A stretch of 64,000 bases of DNA from Pantoea coffeiphila. Its GTDB lineage: Bacteria; Pseudomonadota; Gammaproteobacteria; Enterobacterales; Enterobacteriaceae. Within the stretch, counting starts at the first letter, position 1, and the number at the start of each line of letters is the position of its first letter. Below the pieces are notes generated by a model, which did no database searches, had not been told where the DNA came from, and saw nothing but the letters and a program-made list of their open reading frames with translations. The position numbers and the translations under genes are program-made. Positions 26,773 to 36,929 of this stretch are shown here, piece by piece. Where the stretch lies: assembly GCF_016909495.1 (NCBI RefSeq), contig NZ_JAFBFW010000006.1, forward strand, positions 248,001-312,000. The letters are read 5' to 3'.

Positions 26773-28209
26773 TCAGCTCACTGGATCCTGAGTGAGACGG
26801 CTGAGGCGCGAGATGTTTTCAGGGGAGAGAATGTTGTCCAGATCGGTGTCAGTCATAAGCCCCTTTTCAAGTACAATTGCTCTGACACTTTTTCCGGTCA
26901 GCCTGCAAAGTTTGCTCACGTCATCGCCGTGATGATGTCCAATGAAGGGATTCAGCAGCGTCACAATTCCTATGGAGCTGAGCACGTAGTCCCGACAAAT
27001 GCCTTCATTGGCCGTAATGCCTTGGATACAGTCAATTCTCAGATTATTCATAGCGTTTTTGAGAAGATCAATTGATTCAAACAGCGCCTGGCATATCACC
27101 GGCTCCATTGCGTTGAGTTGTAACTGACCGGCCTCTGCAGCCATGCTGACGCACAGATCGTTACCCATGACCTTAAAGCACACCTGATTAACAACTTCCG
27201 GGATCACAGGGTTAATTTTCCCTGGCATGATTGAAGAGCCTGCTTGTTTTTCAGGGAGGTTTATTTCATTCAATCCTGAACGGGGACCCGATGAGAGCAA
27301 CCGCAGGTCGTTACTCATTTTCGACAGCTTGATGGCCAGACGCTTTAATGTGCTCTGCAGCAACACATATGCGCCGCAGTCTGACGTAGCCTCAATAAGA
27401 TCTTCAGAGGGCATTACGGGCAGACCCGTGACATGTCGGAGCTCCTCGAGCACAACTGATTGATAGTGTTCGTGAGTGTTCACCCCTGTACCGATTGCCG
27501 TCGCGCCGAGGTTAACTTCAAGTAATAAACCGGCAGCATAGTTTATTGTCTTCTTTTCTTCTTTTAATGCCGTGCCAAAAGCACGGAACTCCAACCCAAG
27601 CGTCATTGGAACCGCATCCTGCAACTGAGTACGCCCCATTTTTAAAATGTGTGAGAACTCCTTGCCCTTCGCTTCACAGGCATGCTTAAGATCATCAAGC
27701 GCCGTCAGCATGAGCTGAATTTCCCGGTATACCGCAAGTCTGAAACCCGTTGGATAGGCATCATTTGTAGACTGACTCATATTGACGTGATCGTTGGGAT
27801 TAATGACGTCATACCGTCCCTTGGCATACCCCATAATTTCCAGTGCAACATTGGCGATGACTTCATTAACGTTCATGTTTAGTGAAGTGCCAGCTCCTCC
27901 CTGAAAGACATCAACGGGGAACTGATCGATATAATGACCCTCTTTAAGGATCCTGTCGCAACTGGTTGTTATAGCCTCGCATATGTTCACGCTGAGCGTC
28001 CCCAGCCGATTATTGGCGCGCGCGGCTGCTTTTTTCACCGCCACCATGCCTTTAATGAATTCTGGAAAATCGCTGATGCGGGATTTACTTATTCTGAAAT
28101 TTTCCACGGCACGAAGAGTATGAATGCCGTAATAGCAGGCGTCGTTTATCTGACGAGTACCAATCAAGTCTTCTTCTTCTCGAAACAGAGGATGCATAAG
28201 ATGCTCCAT
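26773..28209 (-). CDS. aspA: Aspartate ammonia-lyase (aspartase)
   Basis: 478 residues from ATG 28209 (CCGGAG five bases before), the same length as E. coli AspA; an upstream in-frame start at 28248 is less likely. Family marks are [36 protein letters not shown] and the superfamily signature [12 protein letters not shown]. It splits L-aspartate into fumarate and ammonia. It is the third gene of a dadA-alr-aspA series and faces a predicted ectoine-to-aspartate operon, so it may drain the aspartate made there. It may be a second aspartase beside a core copy elsewhere. Confidence 0.94.
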   Translation of the reverse strand: MEHLMHPLFREEEDLIGTRQINDACYYGIHTLRAVENFRISKSRISDFPEFIKGMVAVKKAAARANNRLGTLSVNICEAITTSCDRILKEGHYIDQFPVDVFQGGAGTSLNMNVNEVIANVALEIMGYAKGRYDVINPNDHVNMSQSTNDAYPTGFRLAVYREIQLMLTALDDLKHACEAKGKEFSHILKMGRTQLQDAVPMTLGLEFRAFGTALKEEKKTINYAAGLLLEVNLGATAIGTGVNTHEHYQSVVLEELRHVTGLPVMPSEDLIEATSDCGAYVLLQSTLKRLAIKLSKMSNDLRLLSSGPRSGLNEINLPEKQAGSSIMPGKINPVIPEVVNQVCFKVMGNDLCVSMAAEAGQLQLNAMEPVICQALFESIDLLKNAMNNLRIDCIQGITANEGICRDYVLSSIGIVTLLNPFIGHHHGDDVSKLCRLTGKSVRAIVLEKGLMTDTDLDNILSPENISRLSRLTQDPVS

Positions 28210-28335
28210 ATTACTCCGGACTAGAATAAGGCCCTGGTGAAGAGCCAATGAGGGCTCTGCGCAGATTTATCTGGCAGAACCGTATCCCGCTAATAAGTGC
28301 CGTTAAATTTTTGCGATTCGTGCAGGCTCAGCCTG

Positions 28336-29406
28336 TTAGATAACCCTTACCGTTACGCGGGGGGCTAGTGCCGTAAGCAGTTCATATCCGATTGTTCCAG
28401 CTGCATTGGCCACCACATCAACCGGCAGGTGCTCTCCCCAGAGTTCCACATCACTGTTAATACAGGCGGAAGGGCAGGAGGTCAGATCGACCGTCAGCAT
28501 GTCCATGCTGACACGTCCCACCAGACCCGTACGCACGCCATCTACCAACACCGGCGTGCCTTCTCTGGATGTTCTGAAGTAGCCATCAGCATATCCACAG
28601 GCGACTACGCCAATGGTTTGGTTATTCGTGGCACGAAAGTTTCCGCCGTATCCAACAGCATCACCCTTTTTAAGATGTTGGATGGCTATAATTTTGCTCT
28701 TCAGACTCATTACTGGTTTCAGACCTGTGTCGGCAATGTCAGCCCAGTTTCCTGACGGTGATGCACCATAAAGAATGATGCCGGGACGAACCCAGTTGCG
28801 ATGCGTATCACGATGCCAGAGCAGGGCGGCGGAATTGGCCAGGCAGTGCTCTACATTTTCTGGGGTATGCAGGTTATCGATTGTCATCATGGGTTCGATT
28901 ACCCCTTCCCGGGTATCAGCATTAGCAAAATGGCTCATCAGTGTTACAGAGTTGATATACGGAATTCGGCGCAATTTATTCAGAACATTGCCGATTTCGA
29001 AAGGTGTAAAGCCCAGGCGATTCATGCCAGAGTTAACTTTGAGATACACATCAACCTTATTGGCGAAGTGATAGTTTCTGAGCGCGTCGATCTGCCAGTC
29101 ACTGTGAACGGCAAAAGTTAGCTGGTGTTCGTCAATGATCTCGAGATCCGTGTGCTCGAAAAAACCTTCCAGAAGCAGTATTTTTCCTGTCCAGCCTTCC
29201 TTTCTCAGTAAAAGGGCTTCATTAAGATCTAACAGGGCGAATCCGTCAGTAGAATTAAGGTGTCTCCAGATATTTGAGATACCATGTCCGTAAGCATTGG
29301 CTTTTACAACGGACCACATTTTTTGTCCGGAATTAACTCCGCGAATTATCTCGAAATTACTCTTAATGTTGGCTGTGTTAATTTCCGCATAAATTGGACG
29401 AGGCAT
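28336..29406 (-). CDS. dadX: Alanine racemase, catabolic (DadX-like)
   Basis: 356 residues of the PLP fold-type III racemases. The PLP lysine sits in WSVVKANAYGHG (about residue 34); the second catalytic tyrosine is expected in the C-terminal domain, with VACGYADGYFR and SMDMLTVDLT as family marks. It interconverts L- and D-alanine. It starts 17 bases after the dadA-type gene, the standard catabolic dadA-dadX pair in which D-alanine is then oxidised. Related racemases act on other amino acids, so alanine is inferred. Confidence 0.9.
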   Translation of the reverse strand: MPRPIYAEINTANIKSNFEIIRGVNSGQKMWSVVKANAYGHGISNIWRHLNSTDGFALLDLNEALLLRKEGWTGKILLLEGFFEHTDLEIIDEHQLTFAVHSDWQIDALRNYHFANKVDVYLKVNSGMNRLGFTPFEIGNVLNKLRRIPYINSVTLMSHFANADTREGVIEPMMTIDNLHTPENVEHCLANSAALLWHRDTHRNWVRPGIILYGASPSGNWADIADTGLKPVMSLKSKIIAIQHLKKGDAVGYGGNFRATNNQTIGVVACGYADGYFRTSREGTPVLVDGVRTGLVGRVSMDMLTVDLTSCPSACINSDVELWGEHLPVDVVANAAGTIGYELLTALAPRVTVRVI

Positions 29407-29423
29407 AGCAAAACCCTTTCAGT

Positions 29424-30674
29424 TTAAAGATATCTGTATACAGACAGATCTTCGTGCTCAATATCAGGAGTGTTATTACTGATAATATCGGATAACAATC
29501 TCGCCGAACCGCAGGACATTGTCCATCCAAGCGTGCCATGACCTGTATTTAACAGCAGGTTGGTATAAGGCGTTTTTCCGATGATTGGCGTACCATCCGG
29601 TGTCATTGGCCTTAAACCCGACCAGCTCTCCGCATCCCCATAGTAGCCACCGTGTGGAAAAAGATCTTTAACGACCATGAGCAGTGTATCAATTCGGGAT
29701 TGCAAAACATTTTTATTAAAACCACGAAGCTCAGCCATTCCGCCAATGCGGATCCTGTCCCGGAAACGAGTAACTGCGACTTTATATGTTTCGTCGAGAA
29801 GGGTAGACACTGGCGCCAGACAATCCTGAGTAATGGGAACAGTAATTGAATAACCTTTTACAGGATATACAGGGATTTTAATAAATTTCGCCAGAATGTC
29901 TCTTGACCAGGAACCGCCGCAGATTACGTATCTGTCGGCTTTTAATATTCCTTGATTGGTCACGAACCCTGTGATTTTGTTCCCTTCAGAAGTGATATCA
30001 CTGACGTTGCAGTTAAAACGAAAACATACCCCTGCAGCCTGCGCCAGAGCCGCCAGTTTTTTGGTAAAAATCTGACAGTCTCCAGTTTCGTCATTCGGCA
30101 GGTGAAGTCCGCCTGTAAGCTTACCTTCCCCCATGTTCAGGGCCGGCTCAACTTCGCGAAGTTCCTCTCCGGTATAAAGCTTATAATCCACCCCGGCCTT
30201 TTCAAGAACAGCTATATCGTTAGCTGCACTATCCAACTGGGCCTGCGATCGGAACAGCTGCAACAATCCTTTGCTTCTTTCTTCATAATCCAGAGCCGTT
30301 TTAGTTCGGAGAGCGCGCAGGCAGTCGCGACTGTATTCAGCAATTCTCACCATCCTCGATTTATTAACGGCGTACGACCCGGCGTTGCACTGGTTCATCA
30401 TAGCCATAATCCACTGCAGCTGGTGAGCACTGCCATCTGGACGGATGGCCAACGGTGCATGTTTCTCAAACATCCATTTAATCGCTTTTAACGGAATTCC
30501 TGGCGCAGCCCAGGGAGACGCATAGCCTGGTGAAATTTGTCCCGCATTCCCGGCGCTGGTTTCTTCAGCAACATCATTCAGTTTTTCAATGACGGTCACA
30601 TCGTGTCCCTGTTCTTTCAAATACCAGGCTGTTGTTACACCTACAACGCCACCGCCTAAAATAATAATTTCCAT
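29424..30674 (-). CDS. dadA: D-amino acid dehydrogenase
   Basis: 416 residues of the DAO/DadA flavoprotein family: N-terminal FAD motif [29 protein letters not shown], then [32 protein letters not shown], characteristic of DadA, and C-terminal [42 protein letters not shown]. It oxidises D-amino acids (D-alanine preferred) to 2-oxo acids and ammonia, feeding electrons to the membrane chain. First gene of the leftward dadA-dadX-aspA series; the start faces the ectoine genes across a 320-base AT-rich gap. Confidence 0.93.
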   Translation of the reverse strand: MEIIILGGGVVGVTTAWYLKEQGHDVTVIEKLNDVAEETSAGNAGQISPGYASPWAAPGIPLKAIKWMFEKHAPLAIRPDGSAHQLQWIMAMMNQCNAGSYAVNKSRMVRIAEYSRDCLRALRTKTALDYEERSKGLLQLFRSQAQLDSAANDIAVLEKAGVDYKLYTGEELREVEPALNMGEGKLTGGLHLPNDETGDCQIFTKKLAALAQAAGVCFRFNCNVSDITSEGNKITGFVTNQGILKADRYVICGGSWSRDILAKFIKIPVYPVKGYSITVPITQDCLAPVSTLLDETYKVAVTRFRDRIRIGGMAELRGFNKNVLQSRIDTLLMVVKDLFPHGGYYGDAESWSGLRPMTPDGTPIIGKTPYTNLLLNTGHGTLGWTMSCGSARLLSDIISNNTPDIEHEDLSVYRYL

Positions 30675-30996
30675 AACGATACCTTACATTTTTTTAATGT
30701 TTGAAATTAACCCATTAGTTTTAGTATGGTTATTAAAAAGTTATTCCATGACTTATTAATAATGGGCTCTAATAACCTCTATCACAAGTAACATAAAATC
30801 AAAAACTATTCCCCATCAGCAAAGGTTACTGCTGTCACAAAAATTAAAATTAAAATTTTATTTGGATAAACAAATCCACAACAGAAAAAAACGAATTTTT
30901 TTATTCGTTTTACAGAAAAAATATAAATTCATTTGCCACTATCTTCAGGTTAGGCCAGCGCTAAGTTATTTATGAGATTTATCTGGAGAATTAAAT
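30675..30996. promoter_or_regulatory. Divergent promoter region between dadA and the doe genes
   Basis: A 322-base, strongly A+T-rich gap with no gene. AAAACGAAT (30888-30896) and ATTCGTTTT (30903-30911) form a nine-base inverted repeat around a six-base spacer, a possible Lrp/AsnC-type site in keeping with the DoeX regulator downstream. CTGGAG (30980-30985) is the ribosome site for the first doe gene. Promoter hexamers are not unique in such AT-rich DNA. Confidence 0.45.
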
Positions 30997-32460
30997 ATGA
31001 AGCTAAATTCGCAATATCTCTTCCGGCAATACGCCTATGTCAATGGGGAGTGGATTGTCGGTTCTTCTGGACGGCAAGAGGCCGTTTACGATCCTGCTGA
31101 TGACACCATCCTTGGGCACATCACGCTCCTGGACCCTGCTCAGATTGGCAGCGCCGTTACTGCCGCTGATGACGCATTCCGTCAGTGGCGTGCGAAACGC
31201 GCTGATCAGCGAGCTGAAATACTTCAGAACTGGTATCAGCAACTTCACGACCATCGTAGCGATCTTGCACAGCTGTTAGTCAGAGAGCAGGGGAAGCCGT
31301 TGAGTGAGGCTGAAGGGGAGGTGGACTATGCGGCGAGCTTTATTCGCTGGTTTGCAGAAGAGGCGCGAAGAACGAACGGAGAGAATATGCCGAGCCATAT
31401 TCCAGGCGCGCTGCTGGGAACGGCGAAAGAGCCTGTGGGTGTCGCGGCACTAATCACACCGTGGAACTTTCCTCTGGCCATGATCACCCGTAAGGCTGCC
31501 GCAGCCCTGGCAGCAGGTTGTACCGTGTTGGTAAAGCCTGCAAATGAAACCCCGTTTTCTGCGCTGGCTCTCGCTGAGCTGGCTGAACGCGCTGGTTTTC
31601 CTGCAGGAGTTTTTAACGTAATCACCGGGGACCCCGCTGAAACGTCCGCACAGCTCTGTGCTGAACCACGCATCAAAGCGCTTTCATTTACTGGCTCAAC
31701 GCGAGTCGGAAAACTTTTGTTGAAACAGTGCGCGAGCACGGTAAAACGCGTCTCTCTTGAGCTTGGAGGCAACGCACCTTTTATTATTGCTCCGGACGTT
31801 TCACCTGAGGAAGCAGCCGACGCGGTTATTGCGGCCAAGTTCCAGACCAGCGGACAGGATTGCCTCGCAGCAAACCGAATCCTCGTGCATGAAAGCATTT
31901 ATAACGCCTTCCTCGAAACGTTTGCTGGCCGCGTACGCGATCTTGTCGTAGGCAAGGGAAGTAATCCGCGGACGGATGTCGGCCCTCTTATTCATCGCGC
32001 AGCGGTTGATAAAGCCAACGCGATAGTGGAAGACGCCGTTAGGCTTGGAGCGCGACTCATTCATGGAGATCAGAGCCTTGCTCCTGGTGCTAACTATTTC
32101 ATGCCAACGCTTCTGTCAGATATCACTCCTGAAATGAAGGTCTGGCGTGAAGAGAATTTTGCGCCAGTGGCTGGCGTCAGCGCTTATCGCACAGATGAAG
32201 AAGCCATTGCCCAGGCAAATGATACGGAATACGGCCTTGCAGCATACCTCTGGACTCACGATCAGAAGCGGATCTGGCGTTACATCCGCGAACTCGAATA
32301 CGGCATGGTTGCCGTAAATAGCGTCAAAATGACCGGACCGTGTGTTCCTTTTGGGGGCATTAAGCATTCAGGTTTGGGCCGTGAGGGCGGTAAAACCGGC
32401 ATTGATGAATATCTCAATACCAAATATTTCTGTCTTGGAAATGTTGGCCAGCCTTCCTAA
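30997..32460 (+). CDS. doeC: NAD(P)-dependent semialdehyde dehydrogenase, probable DoeC
   Basis: 487 residues, aldehyde dehydrogenase superfamily, close to GabD succinate-semialdehyde dehydrogenases. Visible motifs: PWNFPLAMITRKAAAALAAGCTVLVKPANETP (cofactor), FTGSTRVGK, the catalytic glutamate in SLELGGNAPFII, and the catalytic cysteine in FQTSGQDCLAANRI. It lies 24 bases before an aminotransferase and in line with ectoine hydrolase and deacetylase genes. In that setting it would oxidise L-aspartate-beta-semialdehyde to aspartate, the last step of ectoine breakdown. By sequence alone, succinate semialdehyde is also possible. Confidence 0.85.
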   Translation: MKLNSQYLFRQYAYVNGEWIVGSSGRQEAVYDPADDTILGHITLLDPAQIGSAVTAADDAFRQWRAKRADQRAEILQNWYQQLHDHRSDLAQLLVREQGKPLSEAEGEVDYAASFIRWFAEEARRTNGENMPSHIPGALLGTAKEPVGVAALITPWNFPLAMITRKAAAALAAGCTVLVKPANETPFSALALAELAERAGFPAGVFNVITGDPAETSAQLCAEPRIKALSFTGSTRVGKLLLKQCASTVKRVSLELGGNAPFIIAPDVSPEEAADAVIAAKFQTSGQDCLAANRILVHESIYNAFLETFAGRVRDLVVGKGSNPRTDVGPLIHRAAVDKANAIVEDAVRLGARLIHGDQSLAPGANYFMPTLLSDITPEMKVWREENFAPVAGVSAYRTDEEAIAQANDTEYGLAAYLWTHDQKRIWRYIRELEYGMVAVNSVKMTGPCVPFGGIKHSGLGREGGKTGIDEYLNTKYFCLGNVGQPS

Positions 32461-32484
32461 CACACTTTTACAGGAGATAATATT

Positions 32485-33888
32485 ATGGAAAACAGTAAAA
32501 ATTTAATCACGCGCGATCGGAAAGTTACTTTTCATGCCTCAACCCACCTGCGGGATTACGCCAACGGTGAGTTGCCAGGTCGCGTGATCGTTGGAGGTAA
32601 GGGTATTTACCTCAAAGACTACGATGGCAACGAGTTCATTGATGGTTTCTCCGGCCTGTATTGCGTCAATATCGGCTATGGCCGCGATGAGGTGGCTGAA
32701 GCCATATACAAACAGGCAAAAGAACTTGCCTATTATCACACCTATGTCGGGCATTCAAACCTGCCGTTGGTGGAGCTGTCTGAAAAGATCATCGCCAAAG
32801 TCGGCTTGAATATGTCGAAGGTGTACTACGGCATGTCCGGTTCAGATGCCAATGAAACTCAGATCAAACTCGTCCGTTACTACAACAATATTCTTGGACG
32901 CAAGCAGAAGAAAAAAATCATCGCTCGCCAGCGTGGTTATCACGGCTCCAGCATCGCAGCAGGTTCACTGACGGGTCTGGCAGCTTTCCATGACCACTTT
33001 GACTTGCCAATCGACGGCATCCTTCATACAGAAGCTCCTTATTACTATCATCGTGCGGCCGAGCAGCAGGGCATCAGTGAAAGCGAATTCTCCCGTTACT
33101 GTGCAGAGCAGTTGGAGAAAATGATCCTCGCTCAGGGGCCAGAAACTGTTGCAGCCTTTATTGGTGAGCCGGTTCTGGGCACCGGCGGCATCGTGCCACC
33201 ACCGGAAAATTACTGGCAGGAAATTCAGAAGGTGCTGGATAAGTATGATGTCCTGCTGATTTCCGATGAAGTGGTTTGCGGCTTCGGTCGCACAGGTGAA
33301 GAATTTGGCGCACATAAGTACGGTATGCGCCCGGATTTGATTACCATTGCAAAAGGCCTCACCAGCGCCTACCTCCCGCTGTCGGGAGTGATCGTGGGTG
33401 AGAAGGTCTGGAAAGTTCTGGAGCAGGGCACGGGCGAATATGGTCCAATCGGACACGGCTGGACTTACTCTGGCCACCCACTGGGTGCTGCAGCTGCACT
33501 GGCCAATCTGGAAATTATCGAACGTGAAGGTCTTGTAAGTAATGCAGCAACTACGGGCGCCTACTTCCAGAAGCGTATGCAGGAAACCTTTGCAGATCAT
33601 CCGCTGGTCGGAAACGTCCGCGGCGTTGGACTGTTAGCCGCTCTTGAGTTCTCACCCAACAAAACAGTTTGCCAGCCTTTTGACAGTAGTCTTAAGGTGG
33701 GCGCGCGCGTGTCGGCAGCTGCTCTGGAAAATAAGCTTATCGCGCGAGCCATGCCGCAGGGCGATATTCTGGGCTTTGCACCACCGATGGTGGTTAACAA
33801 CGGTGAAGTTGAGGAAATTATCAGCCGCACCTTGAAAGCCGTGAACCGTGTTAGTGACGAGCTGAAAGCTTCTGGTTATCTGGGGTAA
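32485..33888 (+). CDS. doeD: Class III aminotransferase, probable diaminobutyrate transaminase DoeD
   Basis: 467 residues. Class III features: GFSGLYCVNIGYGRDEVAEAI, YYGMSGSDANETQIKLVR, RQRGYHGSSIAAGSLTG, the DEVVCGFGRTG cofactor site and the PLP lysine in ITIAKGLTSAYLPLSG. Such enzymes move the omega-amino group of diamines or omega-amino acids to a 2-oxo acid. Neighbouring ectoine genes suggest L-2,4-diaminobutyrate as donor, giving aspartate semialdehyde. A 190-base gap follows before doeA, so transcription may continue or restart there. Confidence 0.87.
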   Translation: MENSKNLITRDRKVTFHASTHLRDYANGELPGRVIVGGKGIYLKDYDGNEFIDGFSGLYCVNIGYGRDEVAEAIYKQAKELAYYHTYVGHSNLPLVELSEKIIAKVGLNMSKVYYGMSGSDANETQIKLVRYYNNILGRKQKKKIIARQRGYHGSSIAAGSLTGLAAFHDHFDLPIDGILHTEAPYYYHRAAEQQGISESEFSRYCAEQLEKMILAQGPETVAAFIGEPVLGTGGIVPPPENYWQEIQKVLDKYDVLLISDEVVCGFGRTGEEFGAHKYGMRPDLITIAKGLTSAYLPLSGVIVGEKVWKVLEQGTGEYGPIGHGWTYSGHPLGAAAALANLEIIEREGLVSNAATTGAYFQKRMQETFADHPLVGNVRGVGLLAALEFSPNKTVCQPFDSSLKVGARVSAAALENKLIARAMPQGDILGFAPPMVVNNGEVEEIISRTLKAVNRVSDELKASGYLG

Positions 33889-34078
33889 TGATTACCGGCG
33901 GGAGCTGGAGTTTTATTCAGCTTTCGCTGCTTTTTATACCAGTCGCTTCTGAGGTTTCTGTTTAGTGTGGAGGCTCATATTGACAGGAACCTGAATTTCA
34001 GATTGATGCATGTGTCAGTAGATGCTGAAAGGAAAATTCCTGCCAGCAAAACGTTCACCTCATGTTGAGTTCTATAAG

Positions 34079-35278
34079 ATGCTAAAGAAGAAAGCACCCT
34101 TCACTCGTGAAGAATACGCCTCTCGTATCGCAAAAGCCCGGGCGTCAATGCAGCAGCAAGGTTTATCCCTTCTGATAGTCAGTGACCCCTCAAATATGGC
34201 CTGGCTGTCTGGCTATGATGGCTGGTCGTTTTATGTACACCAGTGTGTTTTACTGGGACTTGAGGGAGATCCTGTCTGGTATGGCCGACAGATGGATAGC
34301 CTGGGCGCCCAGCGCACATGCTGGATGGATGAAACACGTATCATTGGTTATCCGGAACGCCTGGTCCAGAATCCTGACGATCATCCTATGCGCTATCTGA
34401 TGGAAGACGTTCTTCCTTCACTGGGCTGGAGTGGTGTGGTGACGGGTGTGGAAATGGATAACTACTATTTTACAGCTAAAGCCTTCGAGAGCATGCAGAG
34501 TTTGGGAAGCAAAACCCGGTTTGTTGATGCAAACGGGCTGGTTAACTGGTGCAGGGCGGTTAAATCAGAGCAGGAACTTGCCTATATGCGGATTGCGGCC
34601 CGTATTACCGACCTGCAACATGACAATGTTTATCAGATGATTGAACCTGGACTGCCTAAAAATCTGCTGGTCGCTGAAATTCAGCGCACTGCGGCAGCGG
34701 GATATGTTGATGAGAACGGAATTCGTTTTGGGGGCGATTACGCCGCTATCGTGCCACTGTTGCCAACCGGTGCTGATGCTTCTGCTCCGCATCTGACCTG
34801 GGATGATGAACCACTGAAGGCTGGGGAAGGAACATTCTTCGAACTGTCAGGGTGCTACCACCATTATCATGCTCCGTTATGTCGTACCATCTTCCTTGGC
34901 ACACCTCCCGATTACTTCCTGCGTGCAGAAACCGCGTTGCTTGAAGCGATTGAGGCCGGTTTATTTGCAGCCCGCCCGGGCAATACCTGTGCGGATGTCG
35001 CAACAGCCGTTGAAAAGGCACTGAAGAAACATGATATCGATCGCGGTGGTGCGCGTTGCGGTTATCCAATCGGGATCAGTTATCCGCCGGACTGGGGCGA
35101 ACGTACCATGAGCTTCCGTACTACCGATCATACCGTGCTGGAACCTGGAATGTCCTTCCACTTCATGCCGGGTCTCTGGATGGATGGATGGGGGCTTGAA
35201 ATTACTGAGAGTATCGTAATTGCGGAACAAGGCGTTGAGGTCCTGTCGCGTTGTCCCCGTCGCCTGTATGTGAAGTGA
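34079..35278 (+). CDS. doeA: Ectoine hydrolase DoeA
   Basis: 399 residues from ATG 34079, which I recall as the length of the characterised Halomonas enzyme; the ATG at 34022 would add 19 atypical residues. The protein is M24/creatinase-like with family segments LLIVSDPSNMAWLSGYDGWSFYVHQ, RQMDSLGAQRTCWMDETRIIGYPERLVQ, HLTWDDEPLKAGEGTFFELSGCYHHYHAPLCRTI and PDWGERTMSFRTTD. It opens the ectoine ring to N-acetyl-L-2,4-diaminobutyrate. It is followed by doeB within 10 bases. This gene is the firmest marker for ectoine catabolism in the window. Confidence 0.93.
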   Translation: MLKKKAPFTREEYASRIAKARASMQQQGLSLLIVSDPSNMAWLSGYDGWSFYVHQCVLLGLEGDPVWYGRQMDSLGAQRTCWMDETRIIGYPERLVQNPDDHPMRYLMEDVLPSLGWSGVVTGVEMDNYYFTAKAFESMQSLGSKTRFVDANGLVNWCRAVKSEQELAYMRIAARITDLQHDNVYQMIEPGLPKNLLVAEIQRTAAAGYVDENGIRFGGDYAAIVPLLPTGADASAPHLTWDDEPLKAGEGTFFELSGCYHHYHAPLCRTIFLGTPPDYFLRAETALLEAIEAGLFAARPGNTCADVATAVEKALKKHDIDRGGARCGYPIGISYPPDWGERTMSFRTTDHTVLEPGMSFHFMPGLWMDGWGLEITESIVIAEQGVEVLSRCPRRLYVK

Positions 35279-35285
35279 GAATAAG

Positions 35286-36302
35286 ATGATGAGCACAGAA
35301 ATTAACACACCTGTTTATGCTGGCGTGGACTTCAACAGCCCCGGCGTACAGCACGGATTTTTAAAGTTGCCGCATTCACATGATGAATCTGCGTGGGGTG
35401 CAGTCATGATCCCCATTACAGTCATTAATGGGACGCCTGGTCCAACCGCGCTTTTAACTGGCGGTAACCATGGCGATGAATATGAAGGAATCATTGCCCT
35501 CCTGAAGCTTGCAAATTCCCTTAAAGCGGATGAAGTGAAGGGAAGAGTGATTATCGTTCCGATGATGAATACCCCTGCCGTACAGGCCGGTCTGCGCACT
35601 TCTCCTATTGATAAAGGAAATCTGAATCGCAGTTTCCCGGGATCAGCTGGAGGCTCGGTGACAGAGCAGATTGCGGACTACTTCACGCGAGTTCTGGTCC
35701 CGATGTGCGACGTGGCGCTTGATCTGCATTCAGGCGGACGCACGCTGGATATCATGTCTTTTGCCGCTCTGCACCGTCTTGAAAATGAGCAGCAGCAGAC
35801 CCGTAACCTTGAGGCTGCCCGTTCATTCGGCGCTCCGGCGACTGTCGTAATGTATGAGCTTGATGCAAGTCAGTTATATGACACTGTAGTTGAAAGTCAG
35901 GGCAAAGGATTTGTAACCACTGAACTTGGCGGTGGCGGTACTTCCATCCCTCATCGGCAGGCTATAGCCGACCGCGGTGTGCGCAATTTCCTCATTCATC
36001 ATCACCTGATTGAAGGGGTTATTGAGCAAAGTGAAAGCGAGGCGCTGCTGCTTGATATGCCTGATGCCAGTTGCTACCTGCAAAGTGAACATGCCGGCAT
36101 TCTGGAACTGCTCTGTGATCTGGAACAATCAGTGACAGAAGGAGACGTTCTGGCGAGAATATACGACAATACACGCAGCGGACAGCCACCGGTTGAATAC
36201 CGTGCCCGCCGTAGTGGGATGGTCGTCGCACGCCGTTTCCCTGCCAAGGTAGCTGTCGGAGATACGCTCGTCGTTATTGCCAGAGAGATACGTTCGTTAT
36301 AG
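35286..36302 (+). CDS. doeB: N-acetyl-L-2,4-diaminobutyrate deacetylase DoeB
   Basis: 338 residues (tandem ATG at 35286/35289) of the succinylglutamate desuccinylase/aspartoacylase family. Zinc ligands are in GGNHGDEYEG (His, Glu) and DLHSGGR (His); GNLNRSFPG supplies substrate contacts. It removes acetate from the product of DoeA, giving L-2,4-diaminobutyrate for the transaminase. It is coupled to doeA by an 8-base gap. The order A-B-X matches the known doe operon, although C and D here come first instead of last. Confidence 0.93.
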   Translation: MMSTEINTPVYAGVDFNSPGVQHGFLKLPHSHDESAWGAVMIPITVINGTPGPTALLTGGNHGDEYEGIIALLKLANSLKADEVKGRVIIVPMMNTPAVQAGLRTSPIDKGNLNRSFPGSAGGSVTEQIADYFTRVLVPMCDVALDLHSGGRTLDIMSFAALHRLENEQQQTRNLEAARSFGAPATVVMYELDASQLYDTVVESQGKGFVTTELGGGGTSIPHRQAIADRGVRNFLIHHHLIEGVIEQSESEALLLDMPDASCYLQSEHAGILELLCDLEQSVTEGDVLARIYDNTRSGQPPVEYRARRSGMVVARRFPAKVAVGDTLVVIAREIRSL

Positions 36303-36357
36303 CGATGACTCCCTGGCTGACAGGTACCAAAGTCGCCAAAGAGGATAAAAGCTAGGT

Positions 36358-36843
36358 ATGAAACTCGATCGCTATGATCTGAAGATTTTAGAAATTCTGA
36401 GCAAAGAGGGACGGATAACCAAGTCAAAGCTGGCGGAAACTATAAATCTTTCCGTCAGCCCCTGCTGGGAACGAGTAAAGCGTCTGGAAGATGCAGGAGT
36501 TATCGAAGGGTATCATGCAAAGCTGAATTCGAAAGTACTGGTTAAACGTCTTCAGATTTGGGTCTCAATCGAACTTAAAAAACATAACGCAGAGAGCTTT
36601 ACCCGTTTTGAAAAACATGTCATGAGTACGCCTGAATTAACAGAATGCGTTTCTGTTGGAGGCGGTGTAGATTATTGGGCAAAATTTGAATCATTATCCA
36701 TAGACGAATATCAGCGAATGATGGATAACTGGTTGGAATCTGACCTGGGGATCGAACGTTATTTTACATATATAGTCACGAAAAGTGTGAAGTCCGTCCC
36801 TGCATTACAGACTTTACAGAGCAATATAGACAGGGATATATGA
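36358..36843 (+). CDS. doeX: Lrp/AsnC-family regulator, DoeX-like
   Basis: 161 residues. The N-terminal HTH reads LDRYDLKILEILSKEGRITKSKLAETINLSVSPCWERVKRLEDAGVIEGY, and an RAM ligand-binding domain follows (VSIELKKHNAESFTRFEKHVMSTPELTECVSVGGGVDYWAKFE). It lies right after doeB, the position of doeX in characterised ectoine operons, where the regulator responds to pathway intermediates. Likely regulates the genes on both sides, including the divergent dad-aspA series, but this is inference. Confidence 0.9.
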   Translation: MKLDRYDLKILEILSKEGRITKSKLAETINLSVSPCWERVKRLEDAGVIEGYHAKLNSKVLVKRLQIWVSIELKKHNAESFTRFEKHVMSTPELTECVSVGGGVDYWAKFESLSIDEYQRMMDNWLESDLGIERYFTYIVTKSVKSVPALQTLQSNIDRDI

Positions 36844-36929
36844 AAATTTAATTACGGGTAATATGATTAATTGAAGGGCCAGTGAAATGGCCCTGCTATA
36901 GCTCTCTCCATGTCAGAACTGGAGAAAAA

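Noticed and set aside
30997..33888. Labelling the pair as gabD-gabT for GABA breakdown
   Set aside because: The adjoining ectoine hydrolase, deacetylase, DoeX-like regulator and transporter make the diaminobutyrate/aspartate-semialdehyde role more likely.
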